Below, one piece after another: positions 35,236 to 45,700 of a DNA stretch of 64,000 bases (position 1 is the stretch's first letter; the number at the start of each line of letters is the position of its first letter). Under the pieces are notes generated by a model. The model worked only from the letters and a program-made list of their open reading frames with translations, searched no databases and had not been told where the DNA came from. The stretch comes from Pseudofulvimonas gallinarii (GTDB lineage: Bacteria; Pseudomonadota; Gammaproteobacteria; Xanthomonadales; UBA2363). The position numbers and the translations under genes are program-made. The DNA lies in the NCBI RefSeq assembly GCF_004343305.1, contig NZ_SMAF01000004.1, positions 62,001 through 126,000 on the forward strand, given 5' to 3'.

Positions 35236-36309
35236 GTGGCGATCATCGAACCGACCCACGCCGTGCTGGCACTGTGCCGCGCCGGCTTCGAAGGCGAATG
35301 CGGCCAGGAGCTGGCCGACCTGGCCGGTCGCACCGGCGGCGTCGGCTATGTGCGGGCGCGCAACGGCACGGCGATGGCGGAGTTCGTCGCCAGCGAAGAC
35401 GGCAAGGCCAGCGCACCGGCCGTGGAATCGACGATCTTCGCGCGACAGGTTGTTTCCGTGTTCGCGCGCCTGACGGCGCTGGATGTCGGCGACCGCATCT
35501 CGCCGATGCTGGCGGCAGTGCGCGCGCGGGCCGACGAGGCGGGCCGGGTGCCGTGGCGCGAAGTGCTCATCGAATCACCGGACAGCGATGGCGGCCGCGA
35601 ACTGGCACCGCTCTGTCGCCGCTTGGCGGGGCCGCTGGACCAGGCGCTGCTGCGTGCCGGCCTGCTGTCACGCACCGGAACGCGGCGCCTGCACGTGGTG
35701 TTCACCGCGACCGACGCCGCGATGCTCGGCGAACACACCTCCGACGCCAGCCGGCCCGCAGCCGGTGGCATTCCCCGCCTGCGCCGGCTGAGCGGTGCAC
35801 CCAGCCGTTCCGCCGCCAAGCTCGACGAAGCGCTCGCGGTGATGATGGACGCCGACGAACGCCAGCGCCTGTTGCAGCCGGGCATGCGCGCCGTCGACCT
35901 CGGCGCCGCACCGGGCGGATGGACCTGGGTGCTGACCCGACACCATGTCCAGGTCAGCGCCATCGACAATGGCCCGCTCGCCGCGCACGTCATGGACACC
36001 GGGCTGGTCACCCACGTCCGTGCCGACGGCTTCCGCTGGCGGCCGGCAAAGACCGTCGACTGGCTGGTCTGCGACATGGTGGAACAGCCCATCCGCGTGG
36101 CCACGCTGATCGGCGGCTGGCTGGCCGACGGCGCCTGCCGCCAGGCGCTGTTCAACCTCAAGCTGCCGATGAAGAAGCGCTACGCGGAAACCCTCGCCTG
36201 CCTGGAACGCTTGCGCGACACCGCCGGCCTGCCGCTGGATCTGCGCTGCCGGCAGCTTTACCACGACCGCGAGGAAGTGACGGTACTGGCGATTCCGGCA
36301 CGTCGCTGA
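35236..36309 (+). CDS. rlmM: 23S rRNA C2498 2'-O-ribose methyltransferase RlmM
   Basis: The 357-residue product has an N-terminal THUMP-like RNA-binding half (CRAGFEGECGQELADLAGR) and a C-terminal Rossmann methyltransferase with SAM motif DLGAAPGGWTW (from Asp221). The K-D-K-E type catalytic set is visible in SRSAAKLDEAL, VCDMVEQP, FNLKLPMKKR and DREEVTVL. Length and sequence fit RlmM (YgdE). The GTG at 35236 was chosen from family length and its position right after the deaminase gene. Confidence 0.93.
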   Translation: MAIIEPTHAVLALCRAGFEGECGQELADLAGRTGGVGYVRARNGTAMAEFVASEDGKASAPAVESTIFARQVVSVFARLTALDVGDRISPMLAAVRARADEAGRVPWREVLIESPDSDGGRELAPLCRRLAGPLDQALLRAGLLSRTGTRRLHVVFTATDAAMLGEHTSDASRPAAGGIPRLRRLSGAPSRSAAKLDEALAVMMDADERQRLLQPGMRAVDLGAAPGGWTWVLTRHHVQVSAIDNGPLAAHVMDTGLVTHVRADGFRWRPAKTVDWLVCDMVEQPIRVATLIGGWLADGACRQALFNLKLPMKKRYAETLACLERLRDTAGLPLDLRCRQLYHDREEVTVLAIPARR

Positions 36310-36518
36310 GTCGGGTCCGACCTGCGCCGGATCGCGATGGGACCGGGACGGCAGGGCCGCTCCGGCGCCGGCGCGCCCCACGTCCATCCCGCCCCGGGAC
36401 AGGTCGGGTCGCCGCCACAACGTCCAGTCGCGGCGACGTTCACCGGCATGCCATCCCGCTGACATGAATCCATCCTAAAATTGCCGCACCCCTGTCCCCG
36501 CCATCGAGGTCCATGCCG

Positions 36519-39500
36519 ATGCAACGCTCCCTGGGCGCCCTTCGCGCTCTAGCCCTGCTCGCCGCGGTTGCCGCCGCACCGTCCGTTTCCGCACAGGTCG
36601 TCATCAGCCAGGTCTACGGCGGTGGTGGCAACAGCGGTGCGGTCTATACCCACGATTTCGTGGAGCTGTTCAACGCCGGCAGCGCACCGGCCGATCTGGC
36701 CGGCCTGACGCTGCGCTACGCCAGCAACAACGGCAACTTCCCGAACTCCGGCACCAACTATTTCGAACTGCCGGCCGACACGATTCCGCCCGGCGGCTAC
36801 TACCTGGTGCAGATGGCCGTCGGCGCCAACACGGGCATGCCGGGCCTGCCGACCCCGGACGCGATCGGCGCCGCCACGATGGGCGGCACCAACGGCAAGA
36901 TCGTGCTGGCCACCATGGGCGACCTTGCCTGCGGCAGCACCACCGGCACGCCGGTTCCCTGTTCGCCCGGGCAGCTCGACCTGATCATCGACCTCGTCGG
37001 CTTTGGCTCCGCGACGATGTTCGAAGGCAGCGCGCCGACCGCGGTGCTCTCCAATGCCACCGGCGCGATGCGCAAGGAAAACGGCTGCCAGGACACCGAT
37101 GACAATGGCGCCGACTTCGACGTCGTCACCCCGGTTGCACGCAACTCCTCCAGCCCGGCCGCACAGTGCGGCTCGCCGAAGGTCGTCATCAGCCAGGTCT
37201 ACGGCGGTGGCGGCAACAGCGGTGCGGTCTATACCCACGATTTTGTGGAGCTGTTCAACGCCGGCAGCGCACCGGCCGACCTGGCCGGCCTGACGCTGCG
37301 CTATGCCAGCAACAACGGCAACTTCCCGAACGCCGGCACCAACTACTTCGAACTGCCCGCCGACACCATTCCGCCCGGCGGCTACTACCTGGTGCAGATG
37401 GCGGCCGGCTCCAACCTGGGCCTGCCGGGCCTACCGACGCCGGATGCGACAGGCGCCGCCACCATGGGCGGCACCAACGGCAAGATCGTGCTGGCCACCA
37501 CCGGCGACCTTGCCTGCGGCAGCACCACCGGCACGCCGGTTCCCTGCTCCCCCGGGCAGCTCGACCTGATCGTCGACCTGGTCGGCTTCGGCTCCGCCAC
37601 GATGTACGAAGGCAGCGCGCCGACCGCGGTACTCTCCAATGCCACCGGCGCCATGCGCAAGGAAGACGGTTGCCAGGACACCGATGACAATGGCGCCGAC
37701 TTCGACGTCGTCACCCCGGTTGCCCGCAATTCGGCCGCGCCGGCGCATGTCTGCGGCGGCGGTGGCGGCACCGACCTCGTCCTCTCGATCGCGAGCGCCA
37801 GCGTTGTCGAAGGTGACAGCGGCACGACCCATCTCGACTTCATCGTGACGCTGTCCGGTCCGGCTCCGGAAGGCGGCGTCGCTTTTGTCGCCACCACCAC
37901 CGACGGCAAGGCCACGTCCCCGGATGACTTCACCGCCCTTTCCTTCGCGTTGTTCGCCATCGACGAAGGCGAGACCACGACCACCGTTTCCGTGCAGGTC
38001 AATGGCGACACCACCGTCGAACCGGACGAGACCTTCACCGTCAGCATCGACGCACCGGTAGCCGGCGTGGTGCTGGGCACGGCCACCGCGACCGGCACCA
38101 TCATCAATGACGACGCCGAGATCCTTGCGATCAACGCCATCCAGGGCAGCGGCCTGCGCTCGCCGCTGGCGCCTGTAACCGGCAACGGCATCGGCACCAT
38201 GGTCAGCACCACCGGCAACATCGTCACCGCGATTTCCAGCAACGGCTTCTTCATGCAGACGCCGGACGGCGCCGATGACGGCAACCCGGCCACCAGCGAA
38301 GGCATCTTCGTGTTCACCGGCAGCGCGCCGAACGTGCAGATCGGCGACGTGGTCAACGTCAACGGCAGCGTCCAGGAGTACTACGAGTGGACCCAGCTCA
38401 CCGGCGTGACGGTGACCGTCACCGCCAGTGGCGCCACCCTGCCGACGCCGGTGGTCCTCGACGAGACCCGTCCTTCCGCCGACCTGCTGGCACTGAGCTG
38501 CCCGGAAACCGAAAGCAATTTCGAATGCTTCGAGAACATGCTCGTCCATGTGCCGGCGGGTGCCGTGGTGCAGGGCAACCAGCGCTTCGGCAGCGATCCG
38601 TTCGGCGAAGCCTTCGTGACTGCCAGCGGTGAACGTACGCGTCGCGAGAAGGGCCTGCTTCCGAACGTGACGCCGCCCGTGCCCGGCCTGCCGGTGTGGG
38701 ATGGCAATCCGGAAGTGTTCGAGCTCGACGCCGACGGCGCCGGTGCGGTGCCGACCGGCACGGCCCTCTTCGGCGGCGACCTGTTCGAAGCCACCGGCGT
38801 GATCGCCTACCAGTTCGGCAATTACGCGCTGCGTCCGACTTCGCTGACGATCGTGCCGGCGGATCTTCCGCGTGCCGTTCCTGCCAGCGCCGGCGACGCC
38901 GAGCTGCGCATCGGCTCGTTCAACACGCTGAACCTGTGCCAGGGCAGCTGCAACGCGACCAAGGTCGCGCGTGTCGCCGCCTACATCGGCGACGTGCTGG
39001 GCCTGCCCGACGTCGTCGGCCTGCAGGAACTGCACGGCACCGGCGCGGCGACCGCGCTGGCTGCGCGCCTCAACGACCAGTACGGCACCGACTACGTCGC
39101 CTACACCGGCAGCACGCCGCACAGTGACGGCATCCGCAACGGCTTCCTGGTCAAGGCCGGCCGCGTCGATGTCACCCGCGTCCGCAACCTCAACGCCGGC
39201 GCGACCATCGACGTCTGCGAAGGTACGCCGCCCTGCGTGATGCATGACCGTCCGCCCTACCTGCTCGAAGCCAACTTCACGGGCGGCGAGGGCGAGCGTT
39301 TCGCGGTCATGAACAACCACACGCGCTCGCTGATCGGCATCGGCGACGACGGCGCCACCGGCACGCGCGTGCGCGCCAAGCGCTTCGCCCAGGGCAAGGA
39401 CATCGCGCAGCTGGTCCAGCGCTTCCAGGAAGGCGAGGAACTGGAACCGGCATCGCCGGTCGGCAACCCGGACACCGCCGGCGTGCCGCTGGTGCTGGTG

Positions 39501-39944
39501 GGCGACTACAACGCCTTCGAGGTGACCGACGGCTATGCCGACGTGGTCGGGCTGATCACCGGCCACTACGACGACGACGAGAACGAATACCAGTTGTCCG
39601 GACCGAACATCGTCGATCCGCCGCTGCAGAACCTCGTCCTCGACGTGCCGCTCGACGACCGCTACTCGTACACCTACACCGAAGACCTGGGCGACACGCT
39701 GGCGGAAACGCCGCGCAACGTCGGCTCGGTGCAGGTGCTCGACCACGGCATGGTGAACGAGGCGGCGCTGACCTGGTGCGGCGGCCTGCACTACGGTCGC
39801 GGCAATGCCGATGCGCCGGTCGAACTGCGCAACACGGGCACCGGCGCGGTCGGCAGCTCCGACCATGACGGCCTGGTGGTGCGCCTGTTCACCGACCGCC
39901 TGTTCATCCATGACTTCGAGGATAGCCTGCGCTGCAGGCGCTGA
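36519..39944 (+). CDS. Secreted ExeM/NucH-like nuclease with tandem lamin-tail domains
   Basis: The 1141-residue precursor has a Sec signal (ALRALALLAAVAAAPSVSAQ). Two lamin-tail domains follow (residues about 27-210 and 222-405), a Calx-beta domain (about 420-535), an OB-like region typical of ExeM (about 540-790) and an endonuclease/exonuclease/phosphatase domain (about 795-1125). The last has SFNTLNL, GLQELHG, NNHTRS, GDYNAF and SSDHDG, the metal and catalytic residues of the family. Extracellular DNase activity is expected. The two lamin-tail copies are almost identical over 195 residues. The protein ends FIHDFEDSLRCRR. The ATG at 36519 has GAGGT nine bases upstream and is preferred over 36513. 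Confidence 0.9.
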   Translation: MQRSLGALRALALLAAVAAAPSVSAQVVISQVYGGGGNSGAVYTHDFVELFNAGSAPADLAGLTLRYASNNGNFPNSGTNYFELPADTIPPGGYYLVQMAVGANTGMPGLPTPDAIGAATMGGTNGKIVLATMGDLACGSTTGTPVPCSPGQLDLIIDLVGFGSATMFEGSAPTAVLSNATGAMRKENGCQDTDDNGADFDVVTPVARNSSSPAAQCGSPKVVISQVYGGGGNSGAVYTHDFVELFNAGSAPADLAGLTLRYASNNGNFPNAGTNYFELPADTIPPGGYYLVQMAAGSNLGLPGLPTPDATGAATMGGTNGKIVLATTGDLACGSTTGTPVPCSPGQLDLIVDLVGFGSATMYEGSAPTAVLSNATGAMRKEDGCQDTDDNGADFDVVTPVARNSAAPAHVCGGGGGTDLVLSIASASVVEGDSGTTHLDFIVTLSGPAPEGGVAFVATTTDGKATSPDDFTALSFALFAIDEGETTTTVSVQVNGDTTVEPDETFTVSIDAPVAGVVLGTATATGTIINDDAEILAINAIQGSGLRSPLAPVTGNGIGTMVSTTGNIVTAISSNGFFMQTPDGADDGNPATSEGIFVFTGSAPNVQIGDVVNVNGSVQEYYEWTQLTGVTVTVTASGATLPTPVVLDETRPSADLLALSCPETESNFECFENMLVHVPAGAVVQGNQRFGSDPFGEAFVTASGERTRREKGLLPNVTPPVPGLPVWDGNPEVFELDADGAGAVPTGTALFGGDLFEATGVIAYQFGNYALRPTSLTIVPADLPRAVPASAGDAELRIGSFNTLNLCQGSCNATKVARVAAYIGDVLGLPDVVGLQELHGTGAATALAARLNDQYGTDYVAYTGSTPHSDGIRNGFLVKAGRVDVTRVRNLNAGATIDVCEGTPPCVMHDRPPYLLEANFTGGEGERFAVMNNHTRSLIGIGDDGATGTRVRAKRFAQGKDIAQLVQRFQEGEELEPASPVGNPDTAGVPLVLVGDYNAFEVTDGYADVVGLITGHYDDDENEYQLSGPNIVDPPLQNLVLDVPLDDRYSYTYTEDLGDTLAETPRNVGSVQVLDHGMVNEAALTWCGGLHYGRGNADAPVELRNTGTGAVGSSDHDGLVVRLFTDRLFIHDFEDSLRCRR
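36597..37760 (+). repeat. Intragenic tandem duplication, unit about 585 bp
   Basis: The sequence from GTCGTCATCAGCCAGGTCTA at 36597 recurs at 37182, an offset of exactly 585 bp (195 codons), with only scattered mostly silent or conservative differences. It encodes the two lamin-tail domains of the nuclease and looks recent or maintained by gene conversion. Confidence 0.93.
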
Positions 39945-40027
39945 TCCGGTCCCGTACCGGCTCACTTCGACGGCTGCCTGCGGGCAGCCGTCGTCGTTTG
40001 CGGCCCCTGCCCCGCTAACATGGCGTC

Positions 40028-40783
40028 ATGCGAACGTTGCTGCGCTTCCTGCCTTTGCTGGTCCTCGCTGCCCTGGCCATCGCCGCCTTCGTGGTCGGAC
40101 TGCCGGGACGGCTGGCACCCGAGCGCCTGCTCACCGACGCCAGCGATTTCCTCGGCCTTGCCTCCAGTCGGCCGTTCACGACGTTCGGCCTGCTCTGCCT
40201 GCTGCTCGCGCTGGTGACCGCGGTCGGACTGCCCGGCGCGTTCGCGGTGTTCGCGGCCGCGGGTTTCCTGCTCGGTGCGCCCGCCGCCATGCTGGTCGCC
40301 GCGACCGGAAACTGCCTGGGCACGTCGGTGCTCATGCTGGCGCTCAAGCGGGCTTTCTTTTCGAGCGAGCATGCGCCTCGCGCCGACCAGGGCACGCTGT
40401 CGCGGCTGCGCCATGACTTCGCGCGCAGTCCCTTCTATTATGCAGTGGCCTTGCGTGCCATGCCGGTCCTGCCCAACGGCGTGGTGACGGCGACCCTTGC
40501 TGCGCTGCGCTGTCCCTGGCCCAGCTTCCTCGCCAGCAGTGCCGTCGGACCGCAGGTCAATGCCGCGCTTCTGGGCTGGATGGGCGCCGAGCTCGCCCAT
40601 GAAGTGCGAGCCGGACATCCGCTGGAACTGGAAACGCTGGCCCGTCCCGGCCTGTGGTTGCCGATGCTGCTGGTGGTGGCAGTCGCCCTGTTGCCGCCCC
40701 TGCTGCGCAATCGCCGCGAGAGGAAGCGTGAGGCCGCCGCCGACGATGCGGTTAAGCCTGGTTACTCTAACCTCACGCCATGA
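40028..40783 (+). CDS. TVP38/TMEM64 (VTT/DedA-like) family membrane protein
   Basis: The 251-residue product has an N-terminal hydrophobic helix and a VTT domain with GLPGAFAVFAAAGFLLG, ATGNCLGTSVLML, FYYAVALRAMPVLPNGVVTA and PQVNAALLGWMG. It ends with a helix (LWLPMLLVVAVALLPPLL) and a basic tail. DedA-superfamily proteins support membrane lipid handling and proton-motive-force homeostasis; the specific role is unknown. Its stop overlaps the tamA ATG by four bases, linking it with outer-membrane assembly genes. Confidence 0.87.
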   Translation: MRTLLRFLPLLVLAALAIAAFVVGLPGRLAPERLLTDASDFLGLASSRPFTTFGLLCLLLALVTAVGLPGAFAVFAAAGFLLGAPAAMLVAATGNCLGTSVLMLALKRAFFSSEHAPRADQGTLSRLRHDFARSPFYYAVALRAMPVLPNGVVTATLAALRCPWPSFLASSAVGPQVNAALLGWMGAELAHEVRAGHPLELETLARPGLWLPMLLVVAVALLPPLLRNRRERKREAAADDAVKPGYSNLTP

Positions 40784-42729
40784 ATGCACTGTTCCGCCCG
40801 TCGCGCCTGTTCCTTGTCCTGCTCGCACTGCTGCCGGCAATGCCGGCCGACGCCGCGGTGCGCGTGGTGATCGAAGGTCTCAAGGGCGCGACGCTGCGTG
40901 AACAGGCCCAGAAATCGACCAGCCTCTACGGCTACCGCGACCGCGCGATCAGCCCGGCTCAGGCGCGCCGCCTGCATGAGCGCGCACCGGACGAAATCCG
41001 TCGCGCCCTGCAGCCGCACGGTTACTACCGGGCCGAAGTCACCGGCGACCTTGTCCAGAACGGTGATGACTGGGTAGCGACCTACACCATCCGCGTGCGC
41101 ATCAGCGCGAAGGTGCGCAAGATCGACATCGCCTTCACTGGCGAAGGTGCCGACGACGAGGCGCTGCAGGCGCTGGCGTCACGTTTCCCCCTCGCCGTGG
41201 ACGATCGCCTGGTCCATGCCCGCTACGAAAGCGGCAAGGCGGCCATGCTCAACGCGATCCAGGGGCGCGGCTACCTGCGCGCACGAGGCGTCACGACGCG
41301 GGTCGACGTGCACGTCGACGAGGACGCCGCAGACATCACGCTGCACTGGGACACCGGGCCGCGCTACCGGATCGGCGAAACCCATTTCGAAGGCGCACAG
41401 TTCCCCGACGAGTTCATGCGCCGCTTCGTCCAGCACAGGGAAGGCGACTACTACGACGCCGACACGCTGCTGAAACTGCAGCGACGCCTGATCGACGCCG
41501 ACTATTTCGGATTCGTCGCCGTAACGCCGCGCATGCAGCGCCGTCGCACAGGCCGCGGCGCGGCTGCGGCGGCGGGGGCGGAAGGTGAAACGGTGACGAC
41601 CGCTGTCGATGGCGACCTGCCCGCCGATGCGGACCCGCGCGCCGATGATCCACCCGCCGATGCCGCCACCGGCACGGCAGCCAGTCGCAGTCCGGGCGAA
41701 AGCGGCGCGGCAAATGGCGAAGCCATCGTGCCGATCGTCGTCCAGGTCGCGCCGGCGCCGCGCAACGTTTACACCGCGGGCGTGTCGATCGGTACCGATT
41801 CCGGCGTCGGCGTGCGGGGCGGCGTCAAGCGGCGCTGGGTCAACAGCCGCGGCCACAAGGCGAATGCCGAGTTCGAACTCAGCCAGCGCCTCACCGCGGG
41901 TGCACTGAACTACGAGATCTTCTCCACCGACGAACACCTGCGCAGCTTCAACATCGGTGCCACCCATCGCCGCGAAAGCACCGACAGCACCGAATCGGAA
42001 ACCACCAGTGTCTTCGCCATGGAGAACCGCCTCTGGCATGGCTGGTGGCGCGACCTCGGCCTGCGCGCGCTGTATGGCGATTTCGAAGTCGCCCGCCAGC
42101 GCAGCAACTCCACCCTGGTCTTCGCCGAAGGCCGGCTGACGCGCCGACGCGCCAACGACGACCTGTTCCCCACCCGCGGCTACAGCATCACGCTGGAGGC
42201 CCGCGCCGGCAGCGAAGCCATGCTTTCCGACACCGATTTCGTCCAGTTGCGTGGCGAAGCGCGCTACATCCATCCGCTCGGGGACAGGCAGCGCCTGTAC
42301 TTCCGTGGCATTGCCGGCAGCACCTGGGTGGACGACTTCAACGCGCTGCCTCCTTCGCTGCGTTTCTTCGCCGGCGGCGACCGCACCATCCGCGGCTATG
42401 GATACCAGGCTGTCGGTCCGGAAACGCGCGTCTGCGATTTCGACCCGGAACGACCCGGCTACTGCGAGGACTTCGTGGTCGGCGGCAAGCACCTGGCCGT
42501 GCTCAGTGCCGAATACGAACGCGACATCGCCCGCGACTGGTCTTTGGCCGGCTTTGTCGATACCGGCAATGCCTTCAACGACGCGGGCGCCTTCAAGACG
42601 CGCACCGGCGTCGGCGTCGGTGTGCGCTGGCGATCGCCGGTCGGCCTGGTACGGCTGGACATCGGCCACGGCCTCGACGACGCCAAGAACGCTGTCGAGC
42701 TGCACATCATCATCGGGCCCGACCTGTGA
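40780..42729 (+). CDS. tamA: Translocation and assembly module subunit TamA (Omp85 family)
   Basis: The 649-residue precursor has a signal peptide (LFLVLLALLPAMPADA), three POTRA-like regions (about 26-325) and a C-terminal 16-strand beta-barrel with the Omp85 motif FFAGGDRTIRGYGYQAVGP, ending with VELHIIIGPDL. TamA works with TamB in outer-membrane biogenesis. A low-complexity insert (about residues 254-315, rich in Ala, Gly, Asp and Pro) interrupts POTRA3; the family normally lacks it. The ATG overlaps the upstream stop, and the stop overlaps the tamB GTG. Confidence 0.93.
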   Translation: MNALFRPSRLFLVLLALLPAMPADAAVRVVIEGLKGATLREQAQKSTSLYGYRDRAISPAQARRLHERAPDEIRRALQPHGYYRAEVTGDLVQNGDDWVATYTIRVRISAKVRKIDIAFTGEGADDEALQALASRFPLAVDDRLVHARYESGKAAMLNAIQGRGYLRARGVTTRVDVHVDEDAADITLHWDTGPRYRIGETHFEGAQFPDEFMRRFVQHREGDYYDADTLLKLQRRLIDADYFGFVAVTPRMQRRRTGRGAAAAAGAEGETVTTAVDGDLPADADPRADDPPADAATGTAASRSPGESGAANGEAIVPIVVQVAPAPRNVYTAGVSIGTDSGVGVRGGVKRRWVNSRGHKANAEFELSQRLTAGALNYEIFSTDEHLRSFNIGATHRRESTDSTESETTSVFAMENRLWHGWWRDLGLRALYGDFEVARQRSNSTLVFAEGRLTRRRANDDLFPTRGYSITLEARAGSEAMLSDTDFVQLRGEARYIHPLGDRQRLYFRGIAGSTWVDDFNALPPSLRFFAGGDRTIRGYGYQAVGPETRVCDFDPERPGYCEDFVVGGKHLAVLSAEYERDIARDWSLAGFVDTGNAFNDAGAFKTRTGVGVGVRWRSPVGLVRLDIGHGLDDAKNAVELHIIIGPDL

Positions 42730-45700
42730 GGCGCGGCGTCCGCTACGCGCTGTGGGGGCTCGCCTCGCTGCTGGTACTGGTGGTGCTCGTGGTCGCCTGG
42801 CTTGGTGGCAGCCAGAGCGGCCTGCGCTTCGCGCTCGGCCAGGTGCGCGGACTGCTTTCCGACCGCCTTGACGTCGGCAGCGCCGAAGGCTCGCTGCTGG
42901 GCGGCATGCGGCTGCGCGACATCCGCTATTACGATCCACTCGTCGGCGATTACAGGCTGGCGCTTGTCGAGGTCGCGCCGCGCAGCCGGCGCCTGTTCAG
43001 CGGCGAACTGTTTCTTGCCGGCGTCACCGTCGAAGGCGTCGATATCACGCTCGCGCCACCGTCCGACGATACGCCGGCGGCGGACGATCCGTTCCGCCTG
43101 CCGCCCTTGCATGCGCCACTGGCGATGCAGGTCGAATCACTGGAGGTGCGCAATGTAGCCGTCCGCCAGCACGACGGCACGCCTGTGGTCGACATCGAGA
43201 GTATCGACGGCGCCGCGCGCTGGGCCGGGGCACGCCTTGCCGTCCAACAGTTCGACGTGCGCCTGCAGGAAGGCGAGCTGGGCATGACCGCGGACATCGA
43301 CACCGCCGCCGACTGGGCCGGCGACGCCCGGGTCGCGTTCAACCTTCAATGGCCGGATCAGCCCGAACCGCTGGCCGGTGTCGCCCAGCTGCAGGGCCCG
43401 CAGGATACCCCGACGATCCACCTCGCCCTGGCGCAGCCTTCGGCGGCGACACTCGACCTCGACTGGCCGGCGGGACTGGAATCGCGCTGGCGGCTGAGCG
43501 CACGCAGCGACGGATTCGACCTTGACCGACTGCTGGCCGATGCACCGTTCAGGCGGATTGCGCTCAGCATCGAAGGCGAAGGCGACCTGCATACCGCCGC
43601 GCTGGATGGCAGCGTGCGGCTCGATGACTACGGCGTTGTCCTGGAAGCGCTGTCACTGCGTCGCGAGTCGCCCCGCGTGGTACTGGAACGGCTTGCCCTC
43701 GGTGAGGCCGATGGCAGTGGCCGCATCGACGCCAGCGGTGAGATCGACCTTTCCGGAGACACGCCGGTGGGCCGCATCGCGGCCGACTGGCATGGCATCA
43801 ACCCGCCACTGCAGGCACCGTTCGACCAGCTCGCCGCCAGCGGACATGTGTCGGCCAGTGGCACGCCGTCGCAGTTGCGCGCGCGCATCGACGCCGTTGC
43901 CCAGGTCAACGCCCAGCAGGTTCGACTGGACGCGCAGCTGGAAGGCGATCCGCAGCGCGAACTTCGCGTCGCGCCGTTCACGCTGGTGACCGGCAACGGG
44001 CAGCTCGACGGTGAGGCGCGCCTGCTGCTGGCCGACGGCCTTGGCTGGGATGCGACGTTGCGCGCGCAGCAGTTCGATCCCGGCCTACTGTTGGCCGACT
44101 GGCCGGGACAGGTGGATCTCGACGCCACCTCGACGGGGCATGTTCCTGCCGGCGACCGCGATGCAATGAGGGCGAACGTCGAGATCACGCGCCTGGGTGG
44201 CCAGCTGCGGCAGCGCAGGCTGGCGGGTGGCGGCCGACTCGAGCTCGCCGACCGCGAAAGCGCGCGTACCGATCTCGACCTTCGGCTGGGCGACAACCGG
44301 CTGCGCATCGAAGGCCGTGTCGGCAGCACCATGGACGCGCGACTGCGCGCCGACCTGCCCGATCCGGCAGCGTTCCTGCCCGACGCCAGCGGACACGTGG
44401 ACGCCGATCTCACAGCGCAAGGCAGCTGGCCGACGCTGGCGATCGCCGGCCGCATCAATGGCGAAGACGTCGCCTTCGCTGATGTCCATGTTGCCGGGCT
44501 GTCCCTCGACATGGACGCACGCAGCGACTTCAGTGGCGACAACCGCCTCCGGGTCCAGGCCACCGGCCTGCAACTGGCCGGCCAGCACTTCGACACGCTC
44601 GACCTCGCCGCAGGCGGCAATGAGGCGGACAACCGCATGACGCTGGAAACCGACTCCGCGCAGGGTCAGCTTCGCCTTGCCGTGGCCGGTGCCTGGTCGC
44701 GCGCCGATTCCCGCTGGGCGGGACGCATCGACACGCTGGAACTGGCGTCGCCACAGTTGCCCGAGCCGCTGTCGCTGCGCGACAGCAGTGCCCTGCAGCT
44801 GTCGGCGCAAGCGGTCGCGCTGGAACGCGCCTGCCTGCATGGCGCCGACACCCATGTCTGCCTCGACGGCGACTGGAACGCCGGCAGCGGCGGCGCCATC
44901 GGCTTCGAACTCGCACGCCTGCCGACGGCCTGGCTGGTGGCGCTGTCCGGCGACGACACCCTGCAAGCCAGTGGCGAACTCGGCGGTCGCGGCCGCCTGC
45001 TCATCGACGCGGACAACCACATCACCGGACAGGTGCGCGTCGAAGGGACGCCGGGCCGCATCGCATTCGTCGAGGCCGAGCGCAGCGACGAACGGCAACC
45101 CGACCTGCTCGCCTGGACGCGGCTGGAAGGCCAGGTCGAGCTCGCCGGCGACCAGCGCAGTGTCGATGCCACGCTGGAACTGAGCCCGAGCGGGCTGCTG
45201 CGTGTCGTCGCCGTCACCGCGCCGGGCGACGACGGCCGCGACACATTGGCGGGCCATGTCGACGTCGATGTGCCCGACCTGTCGATGCTGGCATTGCTGA
45301 CGCCGGAGCTGGTCAACCCGGTGGGCGGCGTGCGCGGCCGGATCGCGCTGGGCGGCACGCTGGACGCGCCGGAAACGCGAGGCAACATCGAACTGGCCGG
45401 GTTCGGCGCCGAGATTCCGTCGGCGGGCCTGCGCGTGCGCGACAGTAACGTGAAGGTGGTGGCGGGCGCCGATGGCCGCCTCGACATCGAAGGCGATGTA
45501 CGCACCGGTGATGACGGCAACCTGCGCATCGGCGGCTGGGTCGGCCCGTTCGCCGGCGAACGCATCGCGATGGAGATCACGCTGACCGGCGAGCAGGTGC
45601 TGGCTGCCGATATTCCCGCCGCGCGCGTGTTCGTCAGTCCGGACCTGCGCATCGTCAACAATGCGCGCGGACTGCGCGTGCTGGGCAAGGTGGCGATCCC

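Noticed and set aside
37431-39965. 844-codon minus-strand frame opposite the secreted nuclease
   Set aside because: Its antisense partner has clear domains and a signal peptide; this frame is a codon-bias shadow.
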